Source of the DNA: Burkholderia pyrrocinia
GTDB taxonomy: Bacteria; Pseudomonadota; Gammaproteobacteria; Burkholderiales; Burkholderiaceae
DNA: 64,000 nucleotides
Assembly: GCF_018417535.1 (NCBI RefSeq)
Contig: NZ_CP070977.1
Location: 3,534,001-3,598,000 of the forward strand
Direction of reading: 5' to 3'
Position 1 is the stretch's first letter, and each line of letters starts with the position of its first letter. Made by a program: the position numbers and the translations under genes. The notes under the pieces were generated by a model. The model ran no database searches. It had not been told where the DNA came from and saw only the letters and a program-made list of their open reading frames with translations. This document shows positions 41,619 to 52,148 of this stretch, in pieces.

Positions 41619-42494
41619 ATGACGTTTCCGTGCATCGCGGCCGCGCGGCGCTTCGATCCGGCCGCGCACCTGCGTTTCGAGATCGCCGGCCGGGCGGTCG
41701 GCTGGGTGCGCCGCCAGGACGTCGCGAAGCTTGCCCGCTGGCCCGACGTGTTCGAGCTGACCGGCGAGCGCGTCGTGCTGTCGGCGCGCTACGACTCGGT
41801 CGACGCGCGCAGCATGGCGCTGGCGAGCGCGATCGGCGCGCTCGCGGCCGAAGGCGCGATTCCCGGTTGGCGCGACGAGATCTATGCGATCCGCAACCGC
41901 TTCGACGATCCGCCGCTCGCGTACATCGAGCGCGCCGCGTCGCGCTTCTTCGGGACGCAGACTTACGCGGTGCATCTGAACGGCATCGTAGAATGCAAGG
42001 TTGCGCCGGGCGAGCCGTCCGCCGCGGCCGTGCCGCAGATGTGGCTCGGCCGCCGCAGCGCGACCAAGGCAACCGATCCCGGCATGCTCGACAACGTCGT
42101 CGCGGGCGGTATCGGCTGGGGCCTGGGCGTTCACGAGACGCTCGCGAAGGAATGCTGGGAAGAAGCCGGCATTCCGGTCGAACTGGCGGCGCGCGCGATC
42201 GCGGGCCGCGCGGTGCAGGTGCTGTGCTCGCTGCCGGAAGGCACGCAGTCCGAACTGATCTTCGTGTACGACCTGCCGTTGCCGCACGACTTCGCGCCGC
42301 GCAACCAGGACGGCGAAGTGGCCGAGCACCTGCTGGCCGATGTGTCCGAGGTGATCGGCTGGCTGCGCGAAGGCCGCGCAACGATGGATGCGAGCCTCGC
42401 GACGCTCGACACGCTGCTGCGCCACCGTTGGCTGACGGCGGAGGAGGCGGCCGATGCGGCTGGCATCGACGCGCTGTTCGTACCGGCCGCGTGA
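41619..42494 (+). CDS. DUF4743/Nudix hydrolase-like protein
   Basis: A 291-residue protein: an N-terminal domain of about 125 residues (GRAVGWVRRQDVAKLARWPDVFEL) joined to a Nudix domain with GLGVHETLAKECWEEAGIPV, a near-perfect Nudix box in which the usual Arg is Lys. This two-domain layout is that of proteins related to the Nudix half of yeast thiamine pyrophosphokinase-type enzymes, some of which hydrolyse oxidised thiamine diphosphates. The substrate is not known here. It follows the LysE gene by 5 bp. Confidence 0.83.
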   Translation: MTFPCIAAARRFDPAAHLRFEIAGRAVGWVRRQDVAKLARWPDVFELTGERVVLSARYDSVDARSMALASAIGALAAEGAIPGWRDEIYAIRNRFDDPPLAYIERAASRFFGTQTYAVHLNGIVECKVAPGEPSAAAVPQMWLGRRSATKATDPGMLDNVVAGGIGWGLGVHETLAKECWEEAGIPVELAARAIAGRAVQVLCSLPEGTQSELIFVYDLPLPHDFAPRNQDGEVAEHLLADVSEVIGWLREGRATMDASLATLDTLLRHRWLTAEEAADAAGIDALFVPAA

Positions 42495-42568
42495 CGCGCG
42501 CCGCGACGCGCGGTCCGGCGACGCGAACGGGCAATTTGACGAATACGGAAACAAAGGGAGTCGCGGTC

Positions 42569-43453
42569 ATGTCGACCGATCACAGCTTTATCTTGAAACT
42601 GTCGTGCCCCGACCGGCACGGCATCGTCCACGCGGTCTCGGGCTTCCTGTTCGAGCGTAGCAACAACATCCTCGATTCGGCGCAGTTCGGCGACAGCCGT
42701 ACCAGCGAATTCTTCATGCGCGTGCATTTCGAGCAGGACGGCAACGGCACGGATGCCGGGTCGGCGCTCGACACGCTTCGCAAGGAATTCGCACCGCTCG
42801 CGGAACAGTTCTCGATGCGCTGGGAGCTGCACGATGCGGCCGTGAAGCCGCGCGTCGTGATCATGGTGTCGAAGATCGGCCATTGCCTGAACGACCTGCT
42901 GTTCCGCTACCGCACCGGCCAGCTGCCGATCGAGATCCCGGCGATCGTGTCGAACCACAAGGAGTTCTACCAGCTCGCCGCGAGCTACAACATCCCGTTC
43001 CATCACTTCCCGCTGATCGGCGGTTCGTCCGATGCCGCGAAGGCCGCGCAGGAAGCGCGCGTGCTGGAAGTGATCGACGAGCACCAGGCCGATCTCGTCG
43101 TGCTCGCGCGCTACATGCAGATCCTGTCGCCGAACATGTGCCAGCAGCTCGCCGGGCGCGCGATCAACATCCACCATTCGTTCCTGCCGAGCTTCAAGGG
43201 CGCGAAGCCGTACTACCAGGCGTTCGACCGCGGCGTGAAGCTGATCGGCGCGACCGCGCACTACGTGACGACCGATCTCGACGAAGGCCCGATCATCGAG
43301 CAGGAAGTCGAGCGCGTCGACCACAGCATGACGCCCGACCAGCTGACGGCGATCGGCCGCGACGTCGAGTGCGTGACGCTCGCGCGCGCGGTGAAGTGGC
43401 ATGTCGAGCACCGGATCGTGCTGAACGGGACGAAGACGGTCGTGTTTCGCTGA
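42569..43453 (+). CDS. purU: Formyltetrahydrofolate deformylase
   Basis: A 294-residue enzyme releasing formate from 10-formyl-tetrahydrofolate and so balancing one-carbon pools. An N-terminal ACT domain (KLSCPDRHGIVHAVSGFL) precedes a formyltransferase-like domain with SNHKEFYQLAASYNIPFHHFPL, the HHSFLPSFKGAKPY motif and ATAHYVTTDLDEGPIIEQ, which has the catalytic Asp. A GGGAG site precedes the ATG. It ends at a strong terminator. Confidence 0.96.
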   Translation: MSTDHSFILKLSCPDRHGIVHAVSGFLFERSNNILDSAQFGDSRTSEFFMRVHFEQDGNGTDAGSALDTLRKEFAPLAEQFSMRWELHDAAVKPRVVIMVSKIGHCLNDLLFRYRTGQLPIEIPAIVSNHKEFYQLAASYNIPFHHFPLIGGSSDAAKAAQEARVLEVIDEHQADLVVLARYMQILSPNMCQQLAGRAINIHHSFLPSFKGAKPYYQAFDRGVKLIGATAHYVTTDLDEGPIIEQEVERVDHSMTPDQLTAIGRDVECVTLARAVKWHVEHRIVLNGTKTVVFR

Positions 43454-43547
43454 TTCGCGTTGGCTGGCCATCGGCCCAAGGATCGCCGGCTGTCGGATGA
43501 CCGGCTTCCGGCCGGCCGGCCCCCGGATCGCCGGCCCCCACAAACAC

Positions 43548-43584
43548 AAACGCCGCGCCCTTTACGGGGCGCGGCGTTTTTTTT
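43548..43584 (+). terminator. Strong rho-independent terminator of purU
   Basis: A 13-bp GC-rich stem (AAACGCCGCGCCC with its complement at 43567-43579) and 6-nt loop is followed by eight Ts. The A-rich left side could also serve the convergent permease gene. Confidence 0.92.
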
Positions 43585-43601
43585 CGCCGGATGCGCGGCT
43601 G

Positions 43602-44687
43602 TCAGATCAGCCGCAGCAGGTACAGCTCGCGTTTCAGGTACGCATAGAAGATCGGCGCGGCGATCACGCCCGGCAGCCCGAACGCGGCCTCCATGATCAG
43701 CATCGCGAGCAGCAGCTCCCACGCGCGCGACTCGATCTGGCCGCCGATGATCTTCGCGTTCAGGAAGTATTCGAGCTTGTGGATGATCACGAGGAACGCC
43801 AGCGACGCGATCGCGGTGCCCATGCCGACCGACAGCGACACGGCGACGATCAGCGTGTTGGAGATCAGGTTGCCGATCACGGGCAGCAGGCCGACGATGA
43901 ACGTGACGAGCACGAGCGTTTTCGACAGCGGCAGCCGCTGGTGGAAGATCGGCAGCGCGACGAGCAGGTAGATGCCCGTGAACGTCGCGTTGATCGCCGA
44001 GATCTTGATCTGCGCGAATACGATCCGGCGGAACGCGTCGGAGAAGCGCGATACGCGCGTGACGAGCGCGGTCGACAGCGGCCGGCGCACCTTGCCGTGC
44101 TCGACGCCGATCGCGATCATCGCGCCGATGATCATCCCGAACAGCACGTGGCCGAAGCCGCGCGCGACGCTCTTGCCGCTCTGCTGTAGCTGGTCCATGT
44201 GCGAGTGCATCAGCACGGCCGCCTTCGTCTTCATCTGCTCGACGTCGACGGGCAGCAGGTTCGCGATCCATGCCGGCGTGCGCGCGCGGGTTTGCTCGAC
44301 GATCTGCATCAACTGGTCGAGCAGGCTCTGCAGGTTCGGCACGGTGCGCTCGAAGTGTTCGATGATGCCGATCGTCAGGCCCGTGAGCCCGCCGACGATC
44401 ACGATCGCCAGCAGCACGACGGCGACCCAGCGCGCGCGCATGCTCGTGGTGTGGCGTTCGATCACGGGCGCGATCGTGTGGATGAGCTGGTAGACGAGCA
44501 GGCCGGCCAGCAGCCCGCCGAGCAGCTTGAGCTCGATCACGAGCCACATTGCGACGATCGCGAAGAGATAGCTGCCGATCTCGAGTGCCGACAGATTCGG
44601 CAGGCTGAAGTCGCTCGTCAGCCGCACGCTGCGCAGGTGCGGCTCGCGGCTCTGCGCATCGCGCGACGAGTCTTGTTGCTTCTCCAT
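43602..44687 (-). CDS. AI-2E-family (PerM/TqsA-type) permease
   Basis: A 361-residue membrane protein with eight predicted helices and the typical periplasmic insert (about 100-180). Family marks: LVIELKLLGGLLAGLLVYQL near the start, FAQIKISAINATFTGIYLL and LPVIGNLISNTLIV, then GLPGVIAAPIFYAYLK at the end. Members export small molecules (TqsA in E. coli acts on AI-2) or exchange sodium for protons; no substrate is known here. The start with AGGAA is chosen; two upstream starts are possible. Confidence 0.85.
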   Translation of the reverse strand: MEKQQDSSRDAQSREPHLRSVRLTSDFSLPNLSALEIGSYLFAIVAMWLVIELKLLGGLLAGLLVYQLIHTIAPVIERHTTSMRARWVAVVLLAIVIVGGLTGLTIGIIEHFERTVPNLQSLLDQLMQIVEQTRARTPAWIANLLPVDVEQMKTKAAVLMHSHMDQLQQSGKSVARGFGHVLFGMIIGAMIAIGVEHGKVRRPLSTALVTRVSRFSDAFRRIVFAQIKISAINATFTGIYLLVALPIFHQRLPLSKTLVLVTFIVGLLPVIGNLISNTLIVAVSLSVGMGTAIASLAFLVIIHKLEYFLNAKIIGGQIESRAWELLLAMLIMEAAFGLPGVIAAPIFYAYLKRELYLLRLI

Positions 44688-44890
44688 CGTGGATTCCTGT
44701 CGTTCGTGTGTCATGCCGCGCAATGAGCGACAGAGCGGTGCCCGCCCGGGCAGCACCGGATTGGTGCGGATGGCGAACCTTACGACCGTAAAGTATAGCC
44801 GCCATTATGGTCCGCAATCGGGCCGTTTGGCGCATGGTGTAAACGCAGAAGGGAAAACGAGAGGGCGGGCGGCGTACCACTAAATGGGGA

Positions 44891-44916
44891 CGCGCGCGGC
44901 CGGGTGGCCGCGCGCG
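44891..44916 (-). terminator. GC hairpin downstream of uvrA
   Basis: An 11-bp fully GC stem with GGGT loop lies 18 bp past the uvrA stop. On the minus strand only a short TCCCCATTT follows, so termination may be inefficient or rho-assisted. Confidence 0.5.
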
Positions 44917-44933
44917 GGAAGGGCGGAAGGGCG

Positions 44934-47819
44934 TCAGCCGGCCGCGACCTTGCGGGTCGTACGCTTGAGCAGCGGCGCGAGGTACTTGCCGGTGAAGCTC
45001 GCCTTGGTTTTCGCGACCTGCTCGGGCGTGCCCTGCGCGATGATCTGGCCGCCGCCGGCACCGCCTTCGGGGCCGAGGTCGATCACCCAGTCGGCCGTCT
45101 TGATCACGTCGAGGTTGTGCTCGATGATCACGACCGTGTTGCCCTGGTCGCGCAGCCGGTGGATCACCTCGAGCAGCAGCGCGATGTCGTGGAAGTGCAG
45201 GCCGGTGGTCGGCTCGTCGAGGATGTACAGCGTGCGGCCCGTGTCGCGCTTCGACAGCTCCAGCGACAGCTTCACGCGCTGCGCCTCGCCGCCCGACAGC
45301 GTCGTGGCCGACTGGCCGAGGCGGATGTAGCCGAGGCCGACGTCGAGCAGCGTCTTCAGCTTGCGCGCAATGACCGGCACCGCGCTGAAGAACTCGTACG
45401 CGTGCTCGACCGTCATGTCGAGTACTTCGCTGATGTTCTTGCCCTTGTACTGCACTTCGAGCGTTTCGCGGTTGTAGCGCTTGCCGTGGCATACGTCGCA
45501 CGGCACGTAGACGTCCGGCAGGAAGTGCATCTCGACCTTCAGCACGCCGTCGCCCTGGCACGATTCGCAGCGGCCGCCCTTCACGTTGAACGAGAAGCGG
45601 CCCGGATCGTAGCCGCGCTCCTTCGAGGTCGGCACGCCCGAGAACAGCTCGCGGATCGGCGTGAACAGGCCCGTGTACGTGGCCGGGTTCGAGCGCGGCG
45701 TGCGGCCGATCGGCGACTGGTCGACGTTGATCACCTTGTCGAAGTGCTCGAGGCCCTCGATCGCCTCGTGTGGCGCCGGCTCGGCCGACGAGCCGTACAG
45801 GTGGCGCGCGACCGCGTGATACAGCGTGTCGTTGATCAGCGTCGACTTGCCGGAGCCCGACACGCCCGTGATGCAGGTCAACAGGCCGACCGGCAATTCG
45901 AGATCGACGTGCTTCAGGTTGTTGCCGTGCGCGTCGACGATGCGCAGCATCCGCTCGGGATCGGGCGCGAGCCGCTCGTCCGGATACTCGATCGTGCGCT
46001 TGCCGAGCAGGTATTGGCCCGTCAGCGACTGCGGGTTCGACTGCACCTGCTTCGGCGTGCCTTCGGCCACCACCACGCCGCCGTGCTCGCCCGCGCCGGG
46101 GCCCATGTCGACGACGTAGTCGGCCGTGCGGATCATGTCTTCGTCGTGCTCGACGACGATCACCGAGTTGCCGAGGTCGCGCAGGTGCTTGAGCGTGCCG
46201 ATCAGGCGGTCGTTGTCGCGCTGGTGCAGGCCGATCGACGGCTCGTCGAGCACGTACATCACGCCCGTGAGGCCCGAGCCGATCTGCGACGCGAGCCGGA
46301 TCCGCTGCGCCTCGCCGCCCGACAGCGTTTCGGCGCTGCGCTCGAGCGACAGGTAGTCGAGGCCGACGTTGTTCAGGAAGGTCAGGCGCGCGACGATTTC
46401 CTTGATCACCTTGTCGGCGATCTCGCGCTTCGCGCCTTCGAGCGTCAGCCCGTCGAAATAGCCGAGCGCGTCGCGCAGCGGCCAGCCGCTGATTTCATAG
46501 ATGCCACGCGCGTAGTCGCCCGCGCCGATCCGCACGTGGCGCGCTTCGCGGCGCAGGCGCGTGCCGTCGCACGACGGGCACGGCTGGTTGTTCTGGTACT
46601 TCGACAGTTCCTCGCGCACCGCGACCGAATCGGTCTCGCGGTAACGGCGTTCGAGGTTCGGGATGATCCCTTCGAACACGTGCTCGCGGATCGTCGTGCG
46701 GCCGCGCTCGTTGATGTACGAGAACGGGATCGTCTGCTTGCCCGAGCCGAACAGCAGCACCTTCCGGATCTTTTCCGGCAGATCCTCGAACGCGGCGTCG
46801 ATGTCGAATTCGTAGAACGCCGCGAGGCTCTGCAGCATCTGGAAGTAGAACTGGTTGCGGCGGTCCCAGCCCTTCACGGCGCCCGCGGCGAGCGACAGCG
46901 ACGGGTGCGCGACGACCCGTTTCGGGTCGAAGAACGTGATCTGGCCGAGGCCGTCGCATTCCGGGCACGCGCCCATCGGGTTGTTGAACGAGAACAGGCG
47001 CGGCTCGAGCTCCTGCAGCGAGTACGAGCAGATCGGGCACGCGAACTTCGAGCTGAACAGGTGTTCGTGGTCGGTGTCCATCTCCAGCGCGATCGCGCGG
47101 CCGTCGGCGAGGCGCAGCGCCGTCTCGAACGATTCGGCGAGGCGCTGCTTCATGTCCGGGCGCACCTTCAGGCGATCGACGACGACGTCGATCGTGTGCT
47201 TGTCGTTCTTCTTGAGCTTCGGCAGCGACTCGACCTCGTAGATCTTCGCGACGCCTTCGTTCGCGGTGCCGCCGCCCGAGCGCACGCGAAAGCGCACGAA
47301 GCCCTGCGCCTGCATCTCCTCGAACAGCTCGACGTGCTCGCCCTTGCGGTTCGCGACGACGGGCGCGAGGATCATCAGCTTGGTTTCCTCGGGCAGCGCG
47401 AGCGCCGCGTCGACCATCTGCGACACGCTCTGCGCCTCGAGCGGGATGTCGTGGTCGGGGCAGTACGGCGTGCCGACACGTGCGTACAAAAGTCGCAGGT
47501 AGTCGTGGATTTCCGTGACCGTGCCGACGGTCGAACGCGGGTTGTGGGATGTCGCCTTCTGCTCGATCGAGATCGCGGGCGACAGGCCCTCGATCAGGTC
47601 GACGTCCGGTTTCTCCATCAACTGCAGGAACTGGCGGGCATATGCGGACAGGCTTTCGACGTAGCGGCGCTGGCCCTCGGCATAAAGGGTATCGAACGCG
47701 AGCGACGATTTGCCCGACCCTGACAACCCGGTAATCACGATCAGCTTGTGGCGCGGCAGGTCGAGATTGACGTTTTTCAGGTTGTGGGTGCGTGCCCCAC
47801 GGATACGGATCTGTTCCAT
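44934..47819 (-). CDS. uvrA: Excinuclease ABC subunit A
   Basis: A 961-residue DNA-damage recognition ATPase of nucleotide excision repair. It has two ABC modules: Walker [17 protein letters not shown] (near residue 35) and [16 protein letters not shown] (near 650), signature [14 protein letters not shown] and [14 protein letters not shown], and zinc motifs CPICSYSLQ...CPECDGLG and CESCQGDG...CDVCHGKRY. The [18 protein letters not shown] is the family start. No clear LexA box was seen in the shared region with the divergent MFS gene. Confidence 0.98.
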   Translation of the reverse strand: MEQIRIRGARTHNLKNVNLDLPRHKLIVITGLSGSGKSSLAFDTLYAEGQRRYVESLSAYARQFLQLMEKPDVDLIEGLSPAISIEQKATSHNPRSTVGTVTEIHDYLRLLYARVGTPYCPDHDIPLEAQSVSQMVDAALALPEETKLMILAPVVANRKGEHVELFEEMQAQGFVRFRVRSGGGTANEGVAKIYEVESLPKLKKNDKHTIDVVVDRLKVRPDMKQRLAESFETALRLADGRAIALEMDTDHEHLFSSKFACPICSYSLQELEPRLFSFNNPMGACPECDGLGQITFFDPKRVVAHPSLSLAAGAVKGWDRRNQFYFQMLQSLAAFYEFDIDAAFEDLPEKIRKVLLFGSGKQTIPFSYINERGRTTIREHVFEGIIPNLERRYRETDSVAVREELSKYQNNQPCPSCDGTRLRREARHVRIGAGDYARGIYEISGWPLRDALGYFDGLTLEGAKREIADKVIKEIVARLTFLNNVGLDYLSLERSAETLSGGEAQRIRLASQIGSGLTGVMYVLDEPSIGLHQRDNDRLIGTLKHLRDLGNSVIVVEHDEDMIRTADYVVDMGPGAGEHGGVVVAEGTPKQVQSNPQSLTGQYLLGKRTIEYPDERLAPDPERMLRIVDAHGNNLKHVDLELPVGLLTCITGVSGSGKSTLINDTLYHAVARHLYGSSAEPAPHEAIEGLEHFDKVINVDQSPIGRTPRSNPATYTGLFTPIRELFSGVPTSKERGYDPGRFSFNVKGGRCESCQGDGVLKVEMHFLPDVYVPCDVCHGKRYNRETLEVQYKGKNISEVLDMTVEHAYEFFSAVPVIARKLKTLLDVGLGYIRLGQSATTLSGGEAQRVKLSLELSKRDTGRTLYILDEPTTGLHFHDIALLLEVIHRLRDQGNTVVIIEHNLDVIKTADWVIDLGPEGGAGGGQIIAQGTPEQVAKTKASFTGKYLAPLLKRTTRKVAAG

Positions 47820-48083
47820 GAACCTGGCGAAAATGGAGGAAACCAAACCTGCTACTATAACGGCTTTTCGAGACCGTCGTTTGGGGCCCCCAGCCTTACA
47901 GCAGGTGGCAGCAAGGCGGCGCCTGCGCCGGGGAAAGCGGTCGCGCCGCGCGGTTCCGGGCGGCCTGCAGGCCGCCAGCATCGTGCCCCGACGTGTCGCC
48001 CGTCAGGCCTCCCGGGCCGCTGGTCCTGATCTTCCGCCGCCCGCTGCCGGGTGGACAATCCGATCATTCGAAATTCATTCCCG

Positions 48084-49271
48084 ATGTCCAATCCGTCCGC
48101 CACGTCTTCCCGCATGAGTGCGCCCGAACTGCGCGCGACCACGTCGCTCGCGGCAATCTTCGCGCTGCGCATGCTCGGCCTGTTCATGATCATGCCGGTG
48201 TTTTCGGTCTACGCGAAAACCATCCCGGGCGGCGACAACGTGCTGCTCGTCGGCATCGCGCTCGGGGCCTACGGCGTCACGCAGTCGCTGTTCTACATTT
48301 TCTACGGCTGGGCGTCCGACAAGTTCGGCCGCAAGCCGGTGATCGCCACGGGCCTCGTGATCTTCGCGCTCGGCAGCTTCGTCGCCGCGTTCGCGCACGA
48401 CATCACGTGGATCATCGTCGGCCGCGTGATCCAGGGGATGGGCGCCGTGTCGTCCGCGGTGCTCGCGTTCATCGCCGACCTGACCTCCGAGCAGAACCGC
48501 ACGAAGGCGATGGCGATGGTCGGCGGCTCGATCGGCGTGTCGTTCGCGGTCGCGATCGTCGGTGCGCCGATCGTGTTCCACTGGGTCGGGATGAGCGGGC
48601 TGTTCACGATCGTCGGCGTGCTGTCGATCCTCGCGATCGGCGTCGTGGTGTGGATCGTGCCCGACGCCGCGAAGCCCGTGCACGTGCCCGCACCGTTCGC
48701 CGAGGTGCTGCACAACGTCGAACTGCTGCGCCTGAACTTCGGCGTACTGGTGCTGCACGCGACGCAGACCGCGCTGTTTCTCGTCGTGCCGCGCCTGCTC
48801 GTCGACGGCGGGCTGCCGGTCGCTGCGCACTGGAAGGTCTACCTGCCGGTGATGGGGCTCGCGTTCGTGATGATGGTCCCGGCGATCATCGTCGCGGAAA
48901 AACGGGGCAAGATGAAGCCGGTGCTGCTGGGCGGCATTCTGGCTATCCTGATCGGCCAATTGCTGCTGGGCAGCGCGCCGCATACCATCCTGATTGTGGC
49001 GGCGATCCTGTTCGTCTACTTCCTCGGGTTCAACATCCTGGAAGCGTCGCAGCCGTCGCTCGTGTCGAAGCTCGCGCCGGGTTCGCGCAAGGGCGCGGCC
49101 ACGGGCGTCTACAACACCACGCAGTCGATCGGGCTCGCGCTCGGCGGCATCGTGGGCGGCTGGCTGCTGAAGCACGGCGGCGCGAACACGGTGTTCTACG
49201 CGTGTTCGGGGCTCGTTGCCGCGTGGCTTATAATCGCGGCCAGCATGAAAGCGCCGCCGCGCAAGGCCTGA
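48084..49271 (+). CDS. MFS transporter
   Basis: A 395-residue, 12-helix transporter of the YajR/drug-proton antiporter group: [38 protein letters not shown] (motif A region around FGRKPV) and [19 protein letters not shown] (motif C-like). The substrate is unknown; multidrug or metabolite export is likely. It lies between divergent uvrA and downstream ssb, an arrangement conserved across beta-proteobacteria though its link to repair is unexplained. Confidence 0.85.
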   Translation: MSNPSATSSRMSAPELRATTSLAAIFALRMLGLFMIMPVFSVYAKTIPGGDNVLLVGIALGAYGVTQSLFYIFYGWASDKFGRKPVIATGLVIFALGSFVAAFAHDITWIIVGRVIQGMGAVSSAVLAFIADLTSEQNRTKAMAMVGGSIGVSFAVAIVGAPIVFHWVGMSGLFTIVGVLSILAIGVVVWIVPDAAKPVHVPAPFAEVLHNVELLRLNFGVLVLHATQTALFLVVPRLLVDGGLPVAAHWKVYLPVMGLAFVMMVPAIIVAEKRGKMKPVLLGGILAILIGQLLLGSAPHTILIVAAILFVYFLGFNILEASQPSLVSKLAPGSRKGAATGVYNTTQSIGLALGGIVGGWLLKHGGANTVFYACSGLVAAWLIIAASMKAPPRKA

Positions 49272-49373
49272 ACCCAATTTTCGGGCAGGCACCGGCGGCG
49301 TTCGCCGGCTTGCCCGGCGGGCCGCTCCGACGCATGCGCGGGCGGCCCGGCATCGAATTTACTGGAGAAACAC

Positions 49374-49928
49374 ATGGCATCCGTCAACAAGGTCATCCTC
49401 GTCGGCAATCTCGGCGCCGATCCTGAAGTCCGTTACCTGCCGAGCGGCGACGCAGTTGCGAACATCCGTCTCGCGACGACCGACCGCTACAAGGACAAGG
49501 CAAGCGGCGATTTCAAGGAAATGACCGAGTGGCACCGCGTCGCGTTCTTCGGCCGTCTCGCGGAAATCGTCAGCGAATACCTGAAGAAGGGTTCGTCGGT
49601 CTATATCGAAGGCCGCATCCGCACGCGCAAGTGGCAAGGCCAGGACGGCCAGGACCGTTACTCGACCGAAATCGTTGCCGACCAGATGCAGATGCTCGGC
49701 GGCCGCGGCGGCGCGGGCGGCGGCGGTGGCGGCGGTGACGAAGGCGGTTATGGCGGCGGCTACGGTGGTGGTGGCGGCGGCCGCGGCGAACAGGCGGAAC
49801 GCGGCGGCGGCGGCGGCGGTCGTGCCGGCGGCGCGGCGCGTGGCGGTGCTGGCGGCGGCGCGCAGAGCCGTCCGAGCGCACCGGCAGGCGGCGGCTTCGA
49901 CGAGATGGATGACGATATTCCGTTCTGA
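49374..49928 (+). CDS. ssb: Single-stranded DNA-binding protein
   Basis: A 184-residue SSB. The OB-fold (1 to about 112) begins [21 protein letters not shown] and includes [24 protein letters not shown] Gly-rich disordered linker (about 118-170, with runs of GGGG) leads to the acidic tip MDDDIPF, which recruits repair and replication proteins. ATG follows GGAGAA. It ends near a terminator-like hairpin. Confidence 0.97.
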   Translation: MASVNKVILVGNLGADPEVRYLPSGDAVANIRLATTDRYKDKASGDFKEMTEWHRVAFFGRLAEIVSEYLKKGSSVYIEGRIRTRKWQGQDGQDRYSTEIVADQMQMLGGRGGAGGGGGGGDEGGYGGGYGGGGGGRGEQAERGGGGGGRAGGAARGGAGGGAQSRPSAPAGGGFDEMDDDIPF

Positions 49929-49988
49929 TCGGCAAGTCGGCATCCCGCATCGCGATGGGCCCGAATGTCCGAGTCAAGCCGCTTGCTT

Positions 49989-50015
49989 GGCCCGGGTCTT
50001 CGGGCCTTTCTTCGT
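49989..50015 (+). terminator. Probable terminator of ssb
   Basis: GGCCCG, a 6-nt loop and CGGGCC are followed by TTTCTTCGTTT. The stem is short but GC-rich and lies 60 bp after ssb, 34 bp before the mug start. Confidence 0.55.
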
Positions 50016-50048
50016 TTACTTCCTTGTACGTCGCACTCCAGGCGAAAC

Positions 50049-50600
50049 GTGGCTGACGCACTCCCCGACCTCATCGCTCCGCATCTCGACGTGCTGTTCT
50101 GCGGGATCAACCCCGGCATGACCGCCGCCGCGACCGGGCATCACTTCGCGGGGAGGAGCAACCGCTTCTGGCGCGTAATTCATCTCGCGGGTTTCACGCC
50201 GACGGAAATTCCTCCGCAGGACGATCGCGCAATACTCCGGTACGGCTGTGGCGTGACAGCAGTGGTGAAGCGGCCGACGGCGAGTGCCGATCAGCTTTCG
50301 CGCGCGGAATTCGTCGCCGCGGCGGCGGAGTTCGAGCAGAAGGTAGCGCGTTATAGGCCGCGCTTTGTCGCGTTTCTCGGCAAGGCGGCGTACTCGGCGC
50401 TGTCGGGGCAACGCGAAGTCGCGTGGGGAGTGCAGCCGGCGCGCTTGCAGCGCGCGAGCGTCTGGGTGCTGCCCAATCCCAGCGGGAGAAACCTTGCGTT
50501 CGGCCTCGACGAGCTGGTCAAGGCGTATCGTCAGCTTTATCTGCAGGCGACGACCGTTTCCGGTCGTCAGCCGGAGGGGCAGCCGGGTGCGACGCAGTAA
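50049..50600 (+). CDS. mug: G/T(U)-mismatch-specific DNA glycosylase
   Basis: A 183-residue enzyme of the MUG/TDG group of uracil-DNA glycosylases, removing U, T or etheno-C opposite G. The active-site motif is VLFCGINPGM (Asn), and the wedge motif VLPNPSGRN is near the end. The best start is GTG with AGGCGAAA upstream; the longer open frame to the left has no good start. Its 3' end overlaps the next glycosylase gene by 14 bp. Confidence 0.86.
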   Translation: MADALPDLIAPHLDVLFCGINPGMTAAATGHHFAGRSNRFWRVIHLAGFTPTEIPPQDDRAILRYGCGVTAVVKRPTASADQLSRAEFVAAAAEFEQKVARYRPRFVAFLGKAAYSALSGQREVAWGVQPARLQRASVWVLPNPSGRNLAFGLDELVKAYRQLYLQATTVSGRQPEGQPGATQ

Positions 50601-51210
50601 GACGGCATCCCCATGGCCGGGCACCGTGTTGCCGCGGGCGTTCTCCGATCGCACGGCCACCGACGTCGCACCTCAACTGCTTAACAAGATCCTCGCGGCA
50701 GCCGACGGTCGGGCCGGCCGCATCGTCGAAGTGGAGGCCTATGCCGGCGCGATCGACCCGGCGGCGCATACCTATCGCGGCAAGACGCCGCGCAATGCGA
50801 CGATGTTCGGGCCGCCCGGGCACCTGTACGTCTATTTCACATACGGCATGCACTGGTGCTGCAATTGCGTGTGCGGCCCGGATGGCATGGGAACGGGCGT
50901 GCTGATCCGTGCGCTGGAACCGCTGCACGGGCTCGAACGGATGCGTGCGGCACGGCCGCCGCTGACGCGCGATCGCGACCTGTGCCGCGGGCCGGCGCGG
51001 CTGACCCAGGCGATGGGGATCGGCGGAGCGCATGACGGCGCGGATCTCGTTGGCGCGCGCGAAGGGTTCGCGGTCGTGGACGACGGCATGGCGCCGCCCG
51101 CGGATCTGGCGGGCGGGCCGCGCATCGGCATTCGCGTCGGCAAGGATCTCCCGTGGCGGTGGAGCGTGCCCGGCAACTGGTATGTGTCGGGGGCGCTGCC
51201 GCGCATCTGA
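50587..51210 (+). CDS. 3-methyladenine DNA glycosylase (AAG/MPG family)
   Basis: A 207-residue base-excision enzyme. It has the AAG signature GRIVEVEAYAGAIDPAAHTYRG (catalytic Glu in VEVEAY) and TMFGPPGHLYVYFTYGMHWC, then CRGPARLTQAMGI. The usual substrates are 3-methyladenine, hypoxanthine and etheno-adenine. GTG at 50587, with GGAGGGG upstream inside mug, is the likely start, so the two glycosylases are translationally coupled. Confidence 0.88.
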   Translation: MRRSKTASPWPGTVLPRAFSDRTATDVAPQLLNKILAAADGRAGRIVEVEAYAGAIDPAAHTYRGKTPRNATMFGPPGHLYVYFTYGMHWCCNCVCGPDGMGTGVLIRALEPLHGLERMRAARPPLTRDRDLCRGPARLTQAMGIGGAHDGADLVGAREGFAVVDDGMAPPADLAGGPRIGIRVGKDLPWRWSVPGNWYVSGALPRI

Positions 51211-51311
51211 GCGTGCCGCGCACAATCGCGCGTAAATCGATCTGCGTCACGCAGCCGCCATTATTGACCGGCTAAGCTGGTCCTTTCGACGTTTCGATCG
51301 AGGGGGACACA

Positions 51312-52076
51312 ATGCGGCGGGTCGTATTCAACCAGAAGGGCGGCGTGGGTAAATCGACGATCGTCTGCAACCTGGCGGCGATCAGCGCGAGCGAAGGGTT
51401 GCGCACGCTCGTCATCGACCTCGATGCGCAGGCGAACTCCACGCGCTACCTGCTCGGCGACGCCGCAGCCGACGCGCAACCGGGCGTCGCCGGTTTCTTC
51501 GAAACCGCGCTGACCTTCAACTTCCGTCCGGTCGACGTCGCATCATTCATCCATCCGACCCCGTTCGAAGGGCTCGACGTGATGCCCGCGCATCCGGACC
51601 TCGACACGCTGCACGGCAAGCTCGAATCGCGCTACAAGATCTACAAGCTGCGCGACGCGCTGAACGAGCTCGACACCTACGACGCCGTATACATCGACAC
51701 GCCGCCCGCGCTGAATTTCTACACGCGCTCGGCGCTGATCGCGGTCGAGCGCTGCCTGATCCCGTTCGACTGCGACGATTTCTCGCGCCGCGCGCTGTAC
51801 ACGCTGCTCGAGAACGTGAAGGAAATCCAGCAGGACCACAACGCGGCGCTCGAGGTGGAAGGCATCGTCATCAACCAGTTCCAGCCGCGCGCGAGCCTGC
51901 CGCAGCAGCTGGTCGACGAACTCGTCGACGAAGGGCTGCCGGTGCTCGCGTCGAGGCTGTCGGCGTCGGTGAAGATCCGCGAGTCGCATCAGCAGTCCAA
52001 GCCCGTGATCCATCTCGAACCCGGGCACAAGCTCGCGCAGGAATTCCGCGCGCTGCATCGCGAACTGGCGGGCTGA
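51312..52076 (+). CDS. Orphan ParA-family ATPase
   Basis: A 254-residue deviant Walker ATPase: MRRVVFNQKGGVGKSTIVCNL (signature Lys before GGVGKST), then VIDLDAQANSTRYLLG and YIDTPPALNF. No parB, parS or replication gene is adjacent, so it is not an ordinary plasmid or chromosome partition pair. Such lone ParA proteins position other cargo such as carboxysomes, chemoreceptor clusters or storage granules. Its next neighbour is a phasin gene 508 bp on, which makes granule positioning a reasonable idea. The start has GAGGGGG upstream. Confidence 0.88.
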   Translation: MRRVVFNQKGGVGKSTIVCNLAAISASEGLRTLVIDLDAQANSTRYLLGDAAADAQPGVAGFFETALTFNFRPVDVASFIHPTPFEGLDVMPAHPDLDTLHGKLESRYKIYKLRDALNELDTYDAVYIDTPPALNFYTRSALIAVERCLIPFDCDDFSRRALYTLLENVKEIQQDHNAALEVEGIVINQFQPRASLPQQLVDELVDEGLPVLASRLSASVKIRESHQQSKPVIHLEPGHKLAQEFRALHRELAG

Positions 52077-52133
52077 TCGCGCGCACGCCGGGACTGGCCG
52101 CGGCCGCTTCATGCGCTCGCACCAGGTTTATTC

Positions 52134-52148
52134 ATTGCGACCCGCAAT
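52134..52148. promoter_or_regulatory. Palindromic site ATTGCG-N3-CGCAAT
   Basis: A perfect inverted repeat in the AT-rich gap, 58 bp after the parA stop and about 435 bp before the phasin. It could be an operator; the protein that binds is unknown. Confidence 0.35.

Noticed and set aside
44904..47723. A 939-codon plus-strand open frame opposite uvrA
   Set aside because: It is antisense to a fully recognised gene, is Arg/His/Val-rich and has no domain; high GC with few stops explains it. Similar long frames opposite other genes were dropped for the same reason.
47820..48083. LexA (SOS) box between uvrA and the divergent transporter, or before ssb
   Set aside because: No CTGT-N8-ACAG type palindrome was found by eye in this region or in 49272-49373.
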